Of a DNA stretch of 19,935 nt, positions 13,532 through 19,935 are shown piece by piece. The DNA is from DATJPD01 sp036394195. Its GTDB lineage: Bacteria > Pseudomonadota > Alphaproteobacteria > CACIAM-22H2. Numbering within the stretch: the first letter of the stretch is position 1; each line of letters begins with the position of its first letter. The notes under the pieces are model-generated. The model was not told the origin of the DNA. It saw only the letters and a program-made list of their open reading frames with translations, and did no database searches. The stretch is taken from contig DASWFO010000309.1 of the NCBI GenBank assembly GCA_036394195.1, positions 1 through 19,935 of the forward strand, in the 5' to 3' direction. The translations under genes were made by a program, and so were the position numbers.

Positions 13532-14293
13532 ATGGCGGACACTGCGCAAGCTCGGCCGGTTGCCCTCGTGACCGGCGCCTCGGAGGGCATCGGCGCCGCG
13601 ATCGCGCTGGCGCTCGCCCAGGGCGGCTTCGACCTCGCGGTCTCGGATCTGCGCACCGCCGATCTAAGCCGGACTCTGGCGGCGATCGAGACGGCCGGTG
13701 CGCGAAGCGTTGCCGTGGCGCTCGAGCTCCGCGACCAGTCCAGCATCGAAGCCGCGTTTGCGCGGGTCGTCGAGGCGTATGGCCGGGTCGACGCGCTGGT
13801 CAACAACGCCGGCGTCACGTTGCGGAAGTCAGCCGTCGACGTGACACCGGCCGAATGGAACACGGTCATCCAGACCAATCTCACCGGCGCGTTTTTCCTG
13901 ACCCAGCAGATGGGCCGCCATCTGATCGCGGGCCAGCGCCCGGGCTGCGTGATTACCATCGCATCGGCACATGGCGTGGTCGGCTTTCCCGGCCGATCGG
14001 CGTACGGCATCTCGAAGGCGGCGCTCATCCAGATGACCCGCATGCTCGCCATCGAATGGGCGGAGCACGGGATCCGCGTGAACGCGATCGCGCCGGGCAC
14101 CGTCGACACCCCGTCGCGCGCTCGCTTCCTGGCCGACCCGCAGGCGCGCCGCACGATGCTGGCGCGCATTCCGCTCGGCCGTTTTGGCACAGTCGACGAC
14201 GTCGCCGCGGCGGTCGCCTATCTCGCAAGCCCGGCCGCGTCCTATATCACCGGCCAGGTCCTGCTGCTGGACGGGGGCCTTACCGCGCAATGA
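13532..14293 (+). CDS. Short-chain dehydrogenase/reductase (SDR, FabG-like classical type)
   Basis: A 253-residue classical SDR. The cofactor loop is TGASEGIG (14-21), structural motif NNAG at 90-93, and the catalytic set N115, S144 (IASAHG), Y157 and K161 (YGISK) is intact. GIRVNAIAPGTVDTP and the C-terminal GQVLLLDGGLTAQ are typical. D38 at the end of the second strand (SDLR) favours NAD over NADP. The ATG at 13532 has AAGGGGAGGG immediately upstream; an in-frame TTG at 13517 is less likely. The stop overlaps the permease start by four bases, so the enzyme belongs to the transport operon and probably oxidises the imported compound. Substrate unknown. Confidence 0.93.
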   Translation: MADTAQARPVALVTGASEGIGAAIALALAQGGFDLAVSDLRTADLSRTLAAIETAGARSVAVALELRDQSSIEAAFARVVEAYGRVDALVNNAGVTLRKSAVDVTPAEWNTVIQTNLTGAFFLTQQMGRHLIAGQRPGCVITIASAHGVVGFPGRSAYGISKAALIQMTRMLAIEWAEHGIRVNAIAPGTVDTPSRARFLADPQARRTMLARIPLGRFGTVDDVAAAVAYLASPAASYITGQVLLLDGGLTAQ

Positions 14294-15984
14294 CGACTGC
14301 GGCTACACGGACGCGCGGTCTGGGGCGCGGCGCACAAGCGATGTTCCTGGGGGCTGCCGTCGCGGTCGGCCTTCTGCTGGTGGCGGGGCCAGTTCTCACG
14401 ACCATCGGCCGCAGCTTCGTCGCCGGGGATACCGGGCCGCTCCAACTGACGCTCCAGAACTTCACCAAGCTTGTCGGCGATCCGGCGGTCCGGCAGGCGG
14501 CGCTCAACACACTGATCGCCGGTGGCGGCACCACGCTGTTCAGCACCGTTCTAGGGACGACGTTCGCCTGGATCGTGACGCGGACCGACATCCCCGGCCG
14601 CCGCGGACTCGCCGTGTTCAACCTCGTGCCGTTCTTCCTGTCGCCTTACGTCGGCGCGATGAGTTGGCTCTACCTCGCGGCGCCGCACGCCGGCATCCTG
14701 CAGAAGCTGGCACTGCAATATTTCGGCGGCGGACTGGAGTGGCTCAATCTGTACAGCGTCGGCGGCGTCGTCTGGGTGCTGTCGCTGTTCTACACGCCCT
14801 ACATCTACCTGCTGGTGATCGGGCCGCTGCGCAGCATGGATGGCGCGCTCGAGGATGCCGCGCGGGTCCATGGCGCCAGCTTCTGGGTGGCGTTGCGGCG
14901 GATCACGTTGCCGCTGCTCCTGCCGGCGCTGCTGTCCGGCGCCCTCATCGTGTTCGTGACCAGTGCCGGATTGTTCGACGTACCGCTCGCCTTGGCGTCG
15001 CCCCGCGGAATCCATATGCTGCCGACGGAGATTTATGCGGCGGTGCAGTATCCGTCGGATTTCGGCCGCGCCTCGGCGCTGGGCGCCCTGATGATGGCGG
15101 TGACCATCCTGTTTGCGGTGCTCCAGCAGCGCTATATCGGCGCTCGCCGCTTCGACACCGTATCGGGCCGGGGCTATCGGCCGCGGTCGGTGCGGCTCGG
15201 CCCGGTGGGCCGCGCCGCCGCGCTCGGCTTCGAGATCGTCTATCTCGGCGCCAGTGTCGTCCTCCCGATCGCCGCACTGCTCCTGGTCGCGTTGTCGCGG
15301 CTGTGGACGGGCATCCCGCGCTTCGACCAGATGACGATCGGCAATTTCCGCTACGTGCTGTTCAACTACGGCCTGACCCAGTCGGCGCTGTCAAACAGCC
15401 TGTTCCTCGCCGTGATCGGCGCCACGCTGGGTGTGGCGCTTGGCTGCCTGCAGGCCTATTACCTACAGCGGCGGCCCGGCCGGATCGCGCGCCTGGTGGC
15501 ACCGGTATTGTCGCTGCCGCTCGGCATCCCCGGGATCATCGTCGGGCTCGGGTTTCTGGTGCTGCTGATCGGCACCCCTCTGTACAGCACCATCTGGATC
15601 CTGCTGATAGCCTACGTGGCGCATTTCTTTCCATTCGCGCTGCGCGGCATCTCGGCGATGCTGCTGTCGCTCAATCCCGAGCTCGAGCAGAGTGCGCGCG
15701 CGCACGGCGCCAGCTGGGCGCAGACGATGCGCTACGTGATGCTGCCGCTGCTGAAGCCGGCGCTGGTCGCCACCTGGCTGATGCTGTTCGTGATCTTCAT
15801 CCGCGAGCTCGGCGCCACCATCCTTCTCTATGCACAGGGGACGGAGACGATCAGCGTGGCGCTGGTCGTGCTCAGCGACCGCAATTTCGGCTACGTCGCG
15901 GCCCTGGCGATCGCCCAGGTCGTGCTGCTGCTCGGCGCGTTCTTCCTGTTCGGCCGCACCGGCGCCGACGTGCTGGAGCGCTGA
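14290..15984 (+). CDS. ABC transporter permease with two fused permease domains (Fe(III)/AfuB-type)
   Basis: A 564-residue inner-membrane protein made of two tandem binding-protein-dependent permease domains, about 12 membrane segments. Each half has an EAA loop that docks the ATPase: EDAARVHGASFWVALRRITL around residue 188 and EQSARAHGASWAQTMRYVML around residue 466, each followed by PLLxPA. The linker (about 282-315) is arginine-rich and cytoplasmic. This fused architecture is found in the FbpB/ThiP-like iron and thiamine group and in many importers of small organic solutes. The start is ATG 14290, overlapping the SDR stop; ATPase and binding-protein genes follow. The same frame stays open upstream through the SDR gene, which is not coding. 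Confidence 0.92.
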   Translation: MTTAATRTRGLGRGAQAMFLGAAVAVGLLLVAGPVLTTIGRSFVAGDTGPLQLTLQNFTKLVGDPAVRQAALNTLIAGGGTTLFSTVLGTTFAWIVTRTDIPGRRGLAVFNLVPFFLSPYVGAMSWLYLAAPHAGILQKLALQYFGGGLEWLNLYSVGGVVWVLSLFYTPYIYLLVIGPLRSMDGALEDAARVHGASFWVALRRITLPLLLPALLSGALIVFVTSAGLFDVPLALASPRGIHMLPTEIYAAVQYPSDFGRASALGALMMAVTILFAVLQQRYIGARRFDTVSGRGYRPRSVRLGPVGRAAALGFEIVYLGASVVLPIAALLLVALSRLWTGIPRFDQMTIGNFRYVLFNYGLTQSALSNSLFLAVIGATLGVALGCLQAYYLQRRPGRIARLVAPVLSLPLGIPGIIVGLGFLVLLIGTPLYSTIWILLIAYVAHFFPFALRGISAMLLSLNPELEQSARAHGASWAQTMRYVMLPLLKPALVATWLMLFVIFIRELGATILLYAQGTETISVALVVLSDRNFGYVAALAIAQVVLLLGAFFLFGRTGADVLER

Positions 15985-15986
15985 GC

Positions 15987-17117
15987 ATGGAGGCGTCGGG
16001 CCGACCGCCGGCAGGCGGACCGGATGGTGGGGACCGCGGCTATGTCCGCACCGAAGGAGTCACCAAGGCGTATGGCGGGCTGGTCGCGGTCGCCGGCGTG
16101 TCGTTCTCCGTACCCGCGGGCCAGACCTTGGCCCTGCTGGGTCCCAGCGGTTGCGGCAAGACGACACTTCTGCGGTGCATCGCCGGGCTCGAGGCGCCCG
16201 AGGCGGGTGCGATCGAGATCGGCGGCAAGATTGTGTTCGACGCGGCGCGGCGCATCAACCTCATGCCAGAGCAGCGCGAGCTCGGTGTCGTGTTCCAATC
16301 CTATGCGGTATGGCCGCATATGAGTGTGGCCGAGAACGTGGGCTTTCCGCTCAAGGTGCGCGGCGTGCCCATGGCCCGCATCGCGGCCGAGGTCGACGCC
16401 ATCCTGGCGATGGTGGGCCTGGCCGACTGGCGCGACAAATCGGCCATGGCGCTCAGCGGCGGCCAGCAGCAGCGCGTGGCGCTGGCGCGCGCCCTGGTGC
16501 ATCGCCCGCGGCTGGTGCTGTTCGACGAGCCGATGTCGAACCTGGACTCGCAGCTTCGCGAGCAGATGCGGCTCGAGTTGAAGCTCCTGCAACAGAAGCT
16601 CGCCTTCACCAGCGTCTATGTGACCCACGATCAGGCCGAGGCATTCGCGTTGGCGCAGACCGTGGCCGTGGTCAACCGCGGCCGGATCGAGATGATGGGT
16701 GCGCCGCGCGAGGTGTTCCGCCGTCCGGCGACGCGGTTCGTGGCGCAATTCTTCGGCTACAACGTGCTGGACGGCAAGGCGGTCGCGGTCTCGGCGGATT
16801 CGGTTCAGGTCGAGATTGCCGGCGGCGTGCGGCTGTGGGGCACGGCCCCCGGCCGGGTCAAGCCGAGCGACCGCGTGGCGCTGTGCGTCCGCAAGGAGCG
16901 GGTGGGGCTGGCAGACCCGTCGCGGCCGGTTCCGCCGGCGCGTCAGTCCATCGCCGGCGTGCTGTGCGCCGCCGCGTTCCAAGGGTCGCACGAGGATTAC
17001 GCGGTAGCGGTCGGCGGCGTCGAGCTTCGGGTCAGTGGAGCCGCGGGCGACCTGGCGCCGGGTCCGGTGGTGGTCCTTCTGAACGCGAGCGATTGCATCG
17101 TGCTCCCAGCCGGGTAA
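15987..17117 (+). CDS. ABC transporter ATPase (Fe(III)/polyamine/sugar-type, with TOBE domain)
   Basis: A 376-residue ATPase. Walker A is GPSGCGKTT (52-60), Q104 in VVFQSYAVWPHMSVAENVGF is the Q-loop, the signature is LSGGQQQRVALARAL (156-170), Walker B LVLFDEP (176-182), D-loop SNLD and switch H214. After about residue 262 a beta-rich TOBE-type region (VLDGKAVAVSADSVQVEIAG onward) follows, as in PotA/FbpC/MalK proteins. The first 20 residues are glycine/proline-rich and dispensable-looking. ATG at 15987 is 2 nt after the permease stop with GGAG in the permease tail. It works as a homodimer on the fused permease. Sequence alone does not distinguish iron from organic substrates. Confidence 0.93.
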   Translation: MEASGRPPAGGPDGGDRGYVRTEGVTKAYGGLVAVAGVSFSVPAGQTLALLGPSGCGKTTLLRCIAGLEAPEAGAIEIGGKIVFDAARRINLMPEQRELGVVFQSYAVWPHMSVAENVGFPLKVRGVPMARIAAEVDAILAMVGLADWRDKSAMALSGGQQQRVALARALVHRPRLVLFDEPMSNLDSQLREQMRLELKLLQQKLAFTSVYVTHDQAEAFALAQTVAVVNRGRIEMMGAPREVFRRPATRFVAQFFGYNVLDGKAVAVSADSVQVEIAGGVRLWGTAPGRVKPSDRVALCVRKERVGLADPSRPVPPARQSIAGVLCAAAFQGSHEDYAVAVGGVELRVSGAAGDLAPGPVVVLLNASDCIVLPAG

Positions 17118-17145
17118 GTTAGGCAAAACCCCGGGGGAGGACGTG

Positions 17146-18243
17146 ATGCGTTGTTCGGGCAAGCTGTTCAGTCTCGCCGTCGCGATGGTCGGCCTGGCGC
17201 TGGCCGGCGGTGCGGCCGCCCAGGAGCCGCCCGTCGTCGCCAAGGCGTCAGCCGCGGAGAAGACCCGCCTGCAGGCGCTGATCCGGGACGCCGCCCAGGA
17301 AGGGGCGCTCAGCTATTGGGACGCCGTGATCCAGCCGGAGACGAACGACGATCTCTCCGCCGCCTTCCGCAAGGAGTACGGCTTGCCGGCCTCGTTCAAG
17401 GTCAACTACACGCTGTCGACGACGGTCGGCCTGGTCACGCGGGTCGACCAGGAATTGCAGGCCAACCGCGTCACCATCGACATTGCCGCCATTGCGTCGC
17501 TGCCCTGGGTGTTCGAGCACGTCCGCCACAACGACGTGATGGAGTACGACTCGCCGCAATACGACGCCTACAGCAAGATCTTCGGCCTCGGCATGGGGAA
17601 GAAAGGGTACTTCGCATTCAACGGCAGCTACATGTTCATCCCGATGTGGAATGCCGAGACGACGAAATTTTCAGGCACGTCATGGAAGGACGTGGTGGGC
17701 GCGGTGCCGGCGCAGCGGCTGAGCGTCGGCGACGTGTCGAAATCCGAGGCCTATGCGGCCACCCAGATCGGGCTGCGCAAGGTGCTGGGCCCGGACTACT
17801 TCGAGGCGATTGCCAAGATGTCGCCGACCTATCTCATCCGCTCCGAGCAGATCGCCTCGCGGCTGGTCTCCGGCGAGGACCTGATGGCATTCTCGGGCAT
17901 GCCGACCCGCGCCTTCCAGTTCAACCTGCGCGGTGGCCAGCTCAAGTTCCTGATGCCGAAGGAGGGGGTCGTCCTGTTGCCGCAGGCGATGTTCATCCTC
18001 AAGGCAGCGCCCCATCCGGCCACGGCCCGGCTGTGGATCGACTTTATCCTCTCCGAGGAGGGGCAGAAGATCCTGGTCAGCCACGAGGCATTGATCTCGG
18101 GGCGCGACGGTTTCAAGAGTCCGATGCCGGACTACGCGCCCGCCATCGACAGCCTGAATGTCATCCCGATCGACTGGCCCTCGGTGTCCACCGACGATGT
18201 GAAGAAGATCCGCGAGGAGTGGAGCGCGACCTTCAACCGGTAG
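17146..18243 (+). CDS. Periplasmic extracellular solute-binding protein (family 1/Fe-type fold)
   Basis: A 365-residue binding protein. Residues 1-25 form a clear signal peptide (MRCSGKLF, hydrophobic stretch, cleavage after AAA before QEPP). The mature part starts with a helix (AEKTRLQALIRDAAQEGALS) and strand YWDAVIQPETNDDL. Later come IDIAAIASLPWVFEHVRHND, NGSYMFIPMWNAETT and the late-lobe run HPATARLWIDFILSEEGQKI, typical of Fe(III)/spermidine-type proteins. The paired tyrosines of ferric-binding proteins are not evident in the expected place. ATG at 17146 has GGGGGAGG five bases upstream; GTG 17143 would be too close to it. The gene sits last in the operon, after permease and ATPase. With the SDR, cupin and Gfo/Idh/MocA neighbours, an organic solute is more likely than iron. 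Confidence 0.9.
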   Translation: MRCSGKLFSLAVAMVGLALAGGAAAQEPPVVAKASAAEKTRLQALIRDAAQEGALSYWDAVIQPETNDDLSAAFRKEYGLPASFKVNYTLSTTVGLVTRVDQELQANRVTIDIAAIASLPWVFEHVRHNDVMEYDSPQYDAYSKIFGLGMGKKGYFAFNGSYMFIPMWNAETTKFSGTSWKDVVGAVPAQRLSVGDVSKSEAYAATQIGLRKVLGPDYFEAIAKMSPTYLIRSEQIASRLVSGEDLMAFSGMPTRAFQFNLRGGQLKFLMPKEGVVLLPQAMFILKAAPHPATARLWIDFILSEEGQKILVSHEALISGRDGFKSPMPDYAPAIDSLNVIPIDWPSVSTDDVKKIREEWSATFNR

Positions 18244-18248
18244 CAGCT

Positions 18249-18397
18249 TAACCCTCTCCCGCCCTTTAGGGCAGAGAGGGTGGCGAGCGCAGCGAGCCGG
18301 GTGAGGTGGGTCTTGACGGAGCCAGAAGACACCTCACCCTCCCAACGCTTTGCGTTGGGCCCCTCCCTCTCCCCGCTTCGCGCGGCGAGGGGCTTAA
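18249..18397. repeat. Composite palindromic intergenic repeat with several hairpins
   Basis: Lies between convergent genes and carries at least three hairpins. ACCCTCTC...GAGAGGGT spans 18251-18281 with an inner CCCTTTAGGG. GGGTGAGGTG/CACCTCACCC uses arms 18299-18308 and 18330-18339. CCCAACGC-TTT-GCGTTGGG spans 18341-18359. The GAGCGCAGCGAGCCGGGTGAGG core resembles a dispersed repeat seen in many alphaproteobacteria. The ends carry TTAA and related CCCTCtCCC/GGCGAGGGG arms. It is also a likely two-way transcription barrier. Confidence 0.72.
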
Positions 18398-18400
18398 ATC

Positions 18401-19525
18401 TCAGTTCGCCACCGCGGCCTTCGGCCGCGCTGACCCGATCGCCGCGTTGACGCGCGGCATCACCTCGGTCGCCATCAGTTCCATCGAGCGCTTGGCGAGC
18501 CCGGCATCGACCCAATCCATGCCGGCATAAACCATCTCGCCGAACTCGCCGACCTGCTCGCGCAGGCGCAGGATCTCGTCGACCACCTTGTTGACGGTGC
18601 CGCAGATCACGAGGTCGTCGATGACCCGATCGAGCGTCACCGCCGCGTCGTCCTCGTCCTTGTGCTTCTTGAAGATGACCTGCCGGTTGCCGAGGAACAT
18701 CTTCGTCCGCAGCTGGCTCCAGTAGAACCGGTACGGGCTGGTACCGAGCTCGCGGCCGTAGCGCACCGCCGTCTTGTCGTCGTCGGCGACGAAGATCGTG
18801 CGCGCGATGCGCCAATCCGCGGGATCGGGCGTCTGGCCGGCGCGGCGCTTGCCTTCGGTGTAATTCGTCCAGTGGCTGGGGATCCATTGCGGCAGAAGGA
18901 AGTTCGCCGTCAGCGGGTGGAAATCGCGCTCGCCCATCGCGATCACGCCTTTGGAGAACGGCGCCACCACCGTGCCGACGATCTCCGGCCGGGGCTTCTG
19001 ATACGGCTTGTACATGACGCCCTTGCCGATGTCGGCGACCAGCGTCTTCTGCGTCGTGACCTTGTAGCGGTTATTCGGCAGATCGATGTCGTAGGGCGGA
19101 TCGCGATCCCAGATGGCCAGGATGACGTCGATGGCCTCGGCGAACATCTTGTTGCGGTCCTCGCCGAGCTGGCCGAGCGCCTCGGCATCCGAGCTGAGCG
19201 CGCCCGGGCTGATGCCGAAGATGAAGCGGCCCTTGGTCATGTGGTCGAACATCGCCGCGTGCGCCGCGACCACGGTCGGATGCGATTGCGACAGGTTCGA
19301 CGTGCCGGTGGCGAGCTTGATCGTCTTGGTGTCGCTGATCAGCGACGCCAGGAAGATGAAGCTGTTGGTGACGTTCTCGGCCTTGTCGGTCAGGTGCTCG
19401 CCGACGAACGCATCGTAGAAGCCCAGTCGGTCGGCGAGGATGATGGCCTCGCGGTCCTCCTGCAGGGTGACAGCGGGCTCGCGATGGAGCGGGTGGACCG
19501 GCATTGTGAAGTAGCCAAGGCGCAT
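18401..19525 (-). CDS. LLM-class flavin-dependent oxidoreductase (bacterial luciferase-like)
   Basis: A 374-residue TIM-barrel monooxygenase of the luciferase-like family, which uses FMNH2 or F420H2 from a partner reductase and O2. Family features are MRLGYFTMPVHPLH at the N-terminus, AIILADRLGFYDAFVGEH, IKLATGTSNLSQSHPTVVAA, and GRFIFGISPGALSSDAEALG for flavin-phosphate binding. An ICGTVNKVVDEILRLREQVG segment near the C-terminus is also typical. Length and the MPVHP start fit the limonene-monooxygenase-like subgroup. ATG at 19525 has GGAGG nine bases upstream. It lies 59 nt after the partial PNPOx-fold gene on the same strand. Substrate unknown, and no reductase is in the window. Confidence 0.92.
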   Translation of the reverse strand: MRLGYFTMPVHPLHREPAVTLQEDREAIILADRLGFYDAFVGEHLTDKAENVTNSFIFLASLISDTKTIKLATGTSNLSQSHPTVVAAHAAMFDHMTKGRFIFGISPGALSSDAEALGQLGEDRNKMFAEAIDVILAIWDRDPPYDIDLPNNRYKVTTQKTLVADIGKGVMYKPYQKPRPEIVGTVVAPFSKGVIAMGERDFHPLTANFLLPQWIPSHWTNYTEGKRRAGQTPDPADWRIARTIFVADDDKTAVRYGRELGTSPYRFYWSQLRTKMFLGNRQVIFKKHKDEDDAAVTLDRVIDDLVICGTVNKVVDEILRLREQVGEFGEMVYAGMDWVDAGLAKRSMELMATEVMPRVNAAIGSARPKAAVAN

Positions 19526-19584
19526 CGGGCTGTTCCTCCAGGACTTGCCCTAATTTATCGCCGGATCAGCGCCGGCGCCATCGC

Positions 19585-19935
19585 TTATCGCTTGCCGGCC
19601 AATGCGGCTTGCGCCTCCTGCCACGTGCCCGTCTTGACCGATTGCGGCGAGATCTCCGGCCCGTCGAGCCTGAGCCGCCAGGCGCCGCGCAGCCACTGGC
19701 CGCGCACCGGCCGAAGCCGCCACAGCCGCTCGGCACCCTGGAACGCCCGCACCTCCGGGCCGTCCCATACGATCTCCGCGGTGCCGGTGATCTGCAATAG
19801 ATCGCCGCGGTCGAAGTCGACGAACAGCAATCCGGCACGCGGGTTGCTGGTCATGTTGCCGAGCGTGTTGAAGTAGCGGTTGCCCAGATAGTCGGGGACG
19901 ACGATGGACCCGTCGGCGGCGAGCCCGGCGAAGCC
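19585..19935 (-). CDS. Pyridoxamine-5'-phosphate-oxidase-fold flavin-binding protein (C-terminal part, cut by window edge)
   Basis: The frame is open from the window edge and gives 116 residues ending at TAA 19585-19587. It starts GFAGLAADGSIVVPDYLGNR, then YFNTLGNMTSNPRAGLLFVD and DLLQITGTAEIVWDG. This is the FMN-binding split-barrel pattern of PNPOx-like proteins (PxxxGNxxxNTLxNxxxNPRxGLLF...LxxTGxAEI). An internal ATG at 19854 lies within the conserved core and is not the true start. The pattern is often found in larger PNPOx proteins fused to ferredoxin-reductase-like modules, which cannot be checked here. It may bind or supply reduced flavin for the downstream LLM enzyme (inference). Confidence 0.8.
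   Translation of the reverse strand, partial: GFAGLAADGSIVVPDYLGNRYFNTLGNMTSNPRAGLLFVDFDRGDLLQITGTAEIVWDGPEVRAFQGAERLWRLRPVRGQWLRGAWRLRLDGPEISPQSVKTGTWQEAQAALAGKR

Noticed and set aside
14184..15986. Upstream extension of the ATPase frame through the permease and SDR genes
   Set aside because: It is an out-of-frame shadow of the permease; the true ATPase begins at ATG 15987 where the recognisable fold starts.
14290..18243. Naming the second transporter as the ferric importer FbpABC
   Set aside because: The fold class fits, but neighbouring dehydrogenases and lack of an evident ferric-binding tyrosine pair argue against iron, so no gene symbols were given.
19609..19854. Independent small protein starting at ATG 19854 (minus)
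   Set aside because: The conserved split-barrel core continues upstream in the same frame to the window edge, so this is an internal methionine.

Overview
The window is GC-rich, densely coding bacterial DNA with overlapping (ATGA, TAGTG) operon junctions, GGAGG-type ribosome sites and a strong G/C bias at third codon positions. Two liv/Fe-type ABC import systems, a GntR/FCD regulator, a Rieske oxygenase, HpaB-like and luciferase-like monooxygenases, and intergenic multi-hairpin palindromes together suggest an alphaproteobacterium (Hyphomicrobiales or Rhodospirillales type) with a broad catabolic repertoire. The genus cannot be fixed from sequence reading alone. No rRNA, tRNA, CRISPR array, transposase or phage gene was seen.

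Region 1 (1-4708) is an oxidative catabolic cluster. A truncated Rieske oxygenase (minus) diverges from a heme-oxygenase-like diiron protein and a GlcG/HbpS protein (plus). Converging on these from the right are a GntR/FCD regulator, a DUF3237 protein and an HpaB-like flavin monooxygenase (all minus). An identical 17-nt element containing the degenerate palindrome GYATAC-N-GTATRC lies about 25 nt upstream of both the diiron gene and the DUF3237-gntR pair. It is the best candidate operator of the local GntR protein and would tie the cluster into one regulon.

Region 2 (4709-10282) is a complete branched-chain-amino-acid-type (liv/HAAT) importer: binding protein, two permeases, two ATPases and a MarR regulator, all plus strand and mostly overlapping. 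It is transcribed divergently from the HpaB-like gene, so it may import that enzyme's substrate. It ends in a frameshifted 3' remnant of another binding-protein gene.

Region 3 (10283-11847) holds a non-coding stretch, a small cysteine-rich secreted protein of unknown function and a NodB/HpPgdA-type deacetylase without a signal peptide.

Region 4 (11848-18243) is a second metabolic island. A cupin and a Gfo/Idh/MocA dehydrogenase (minus) diverge from an SDR dehydrogenase, a double-domain Fe(III)-type permease, its ATPase and a periplasmic binding protein (plus). Two oxidoreductases plus a dedicated importer point to uptake and oxidation of an organic solute rather than iron.

Region 5 (18244-19935) has a composite palindromic repeat, an LLM flavin monooxygenase and the C-terminal part of a pyridoxamine-phosphate-oxidase-fold protein cut by the window edge.
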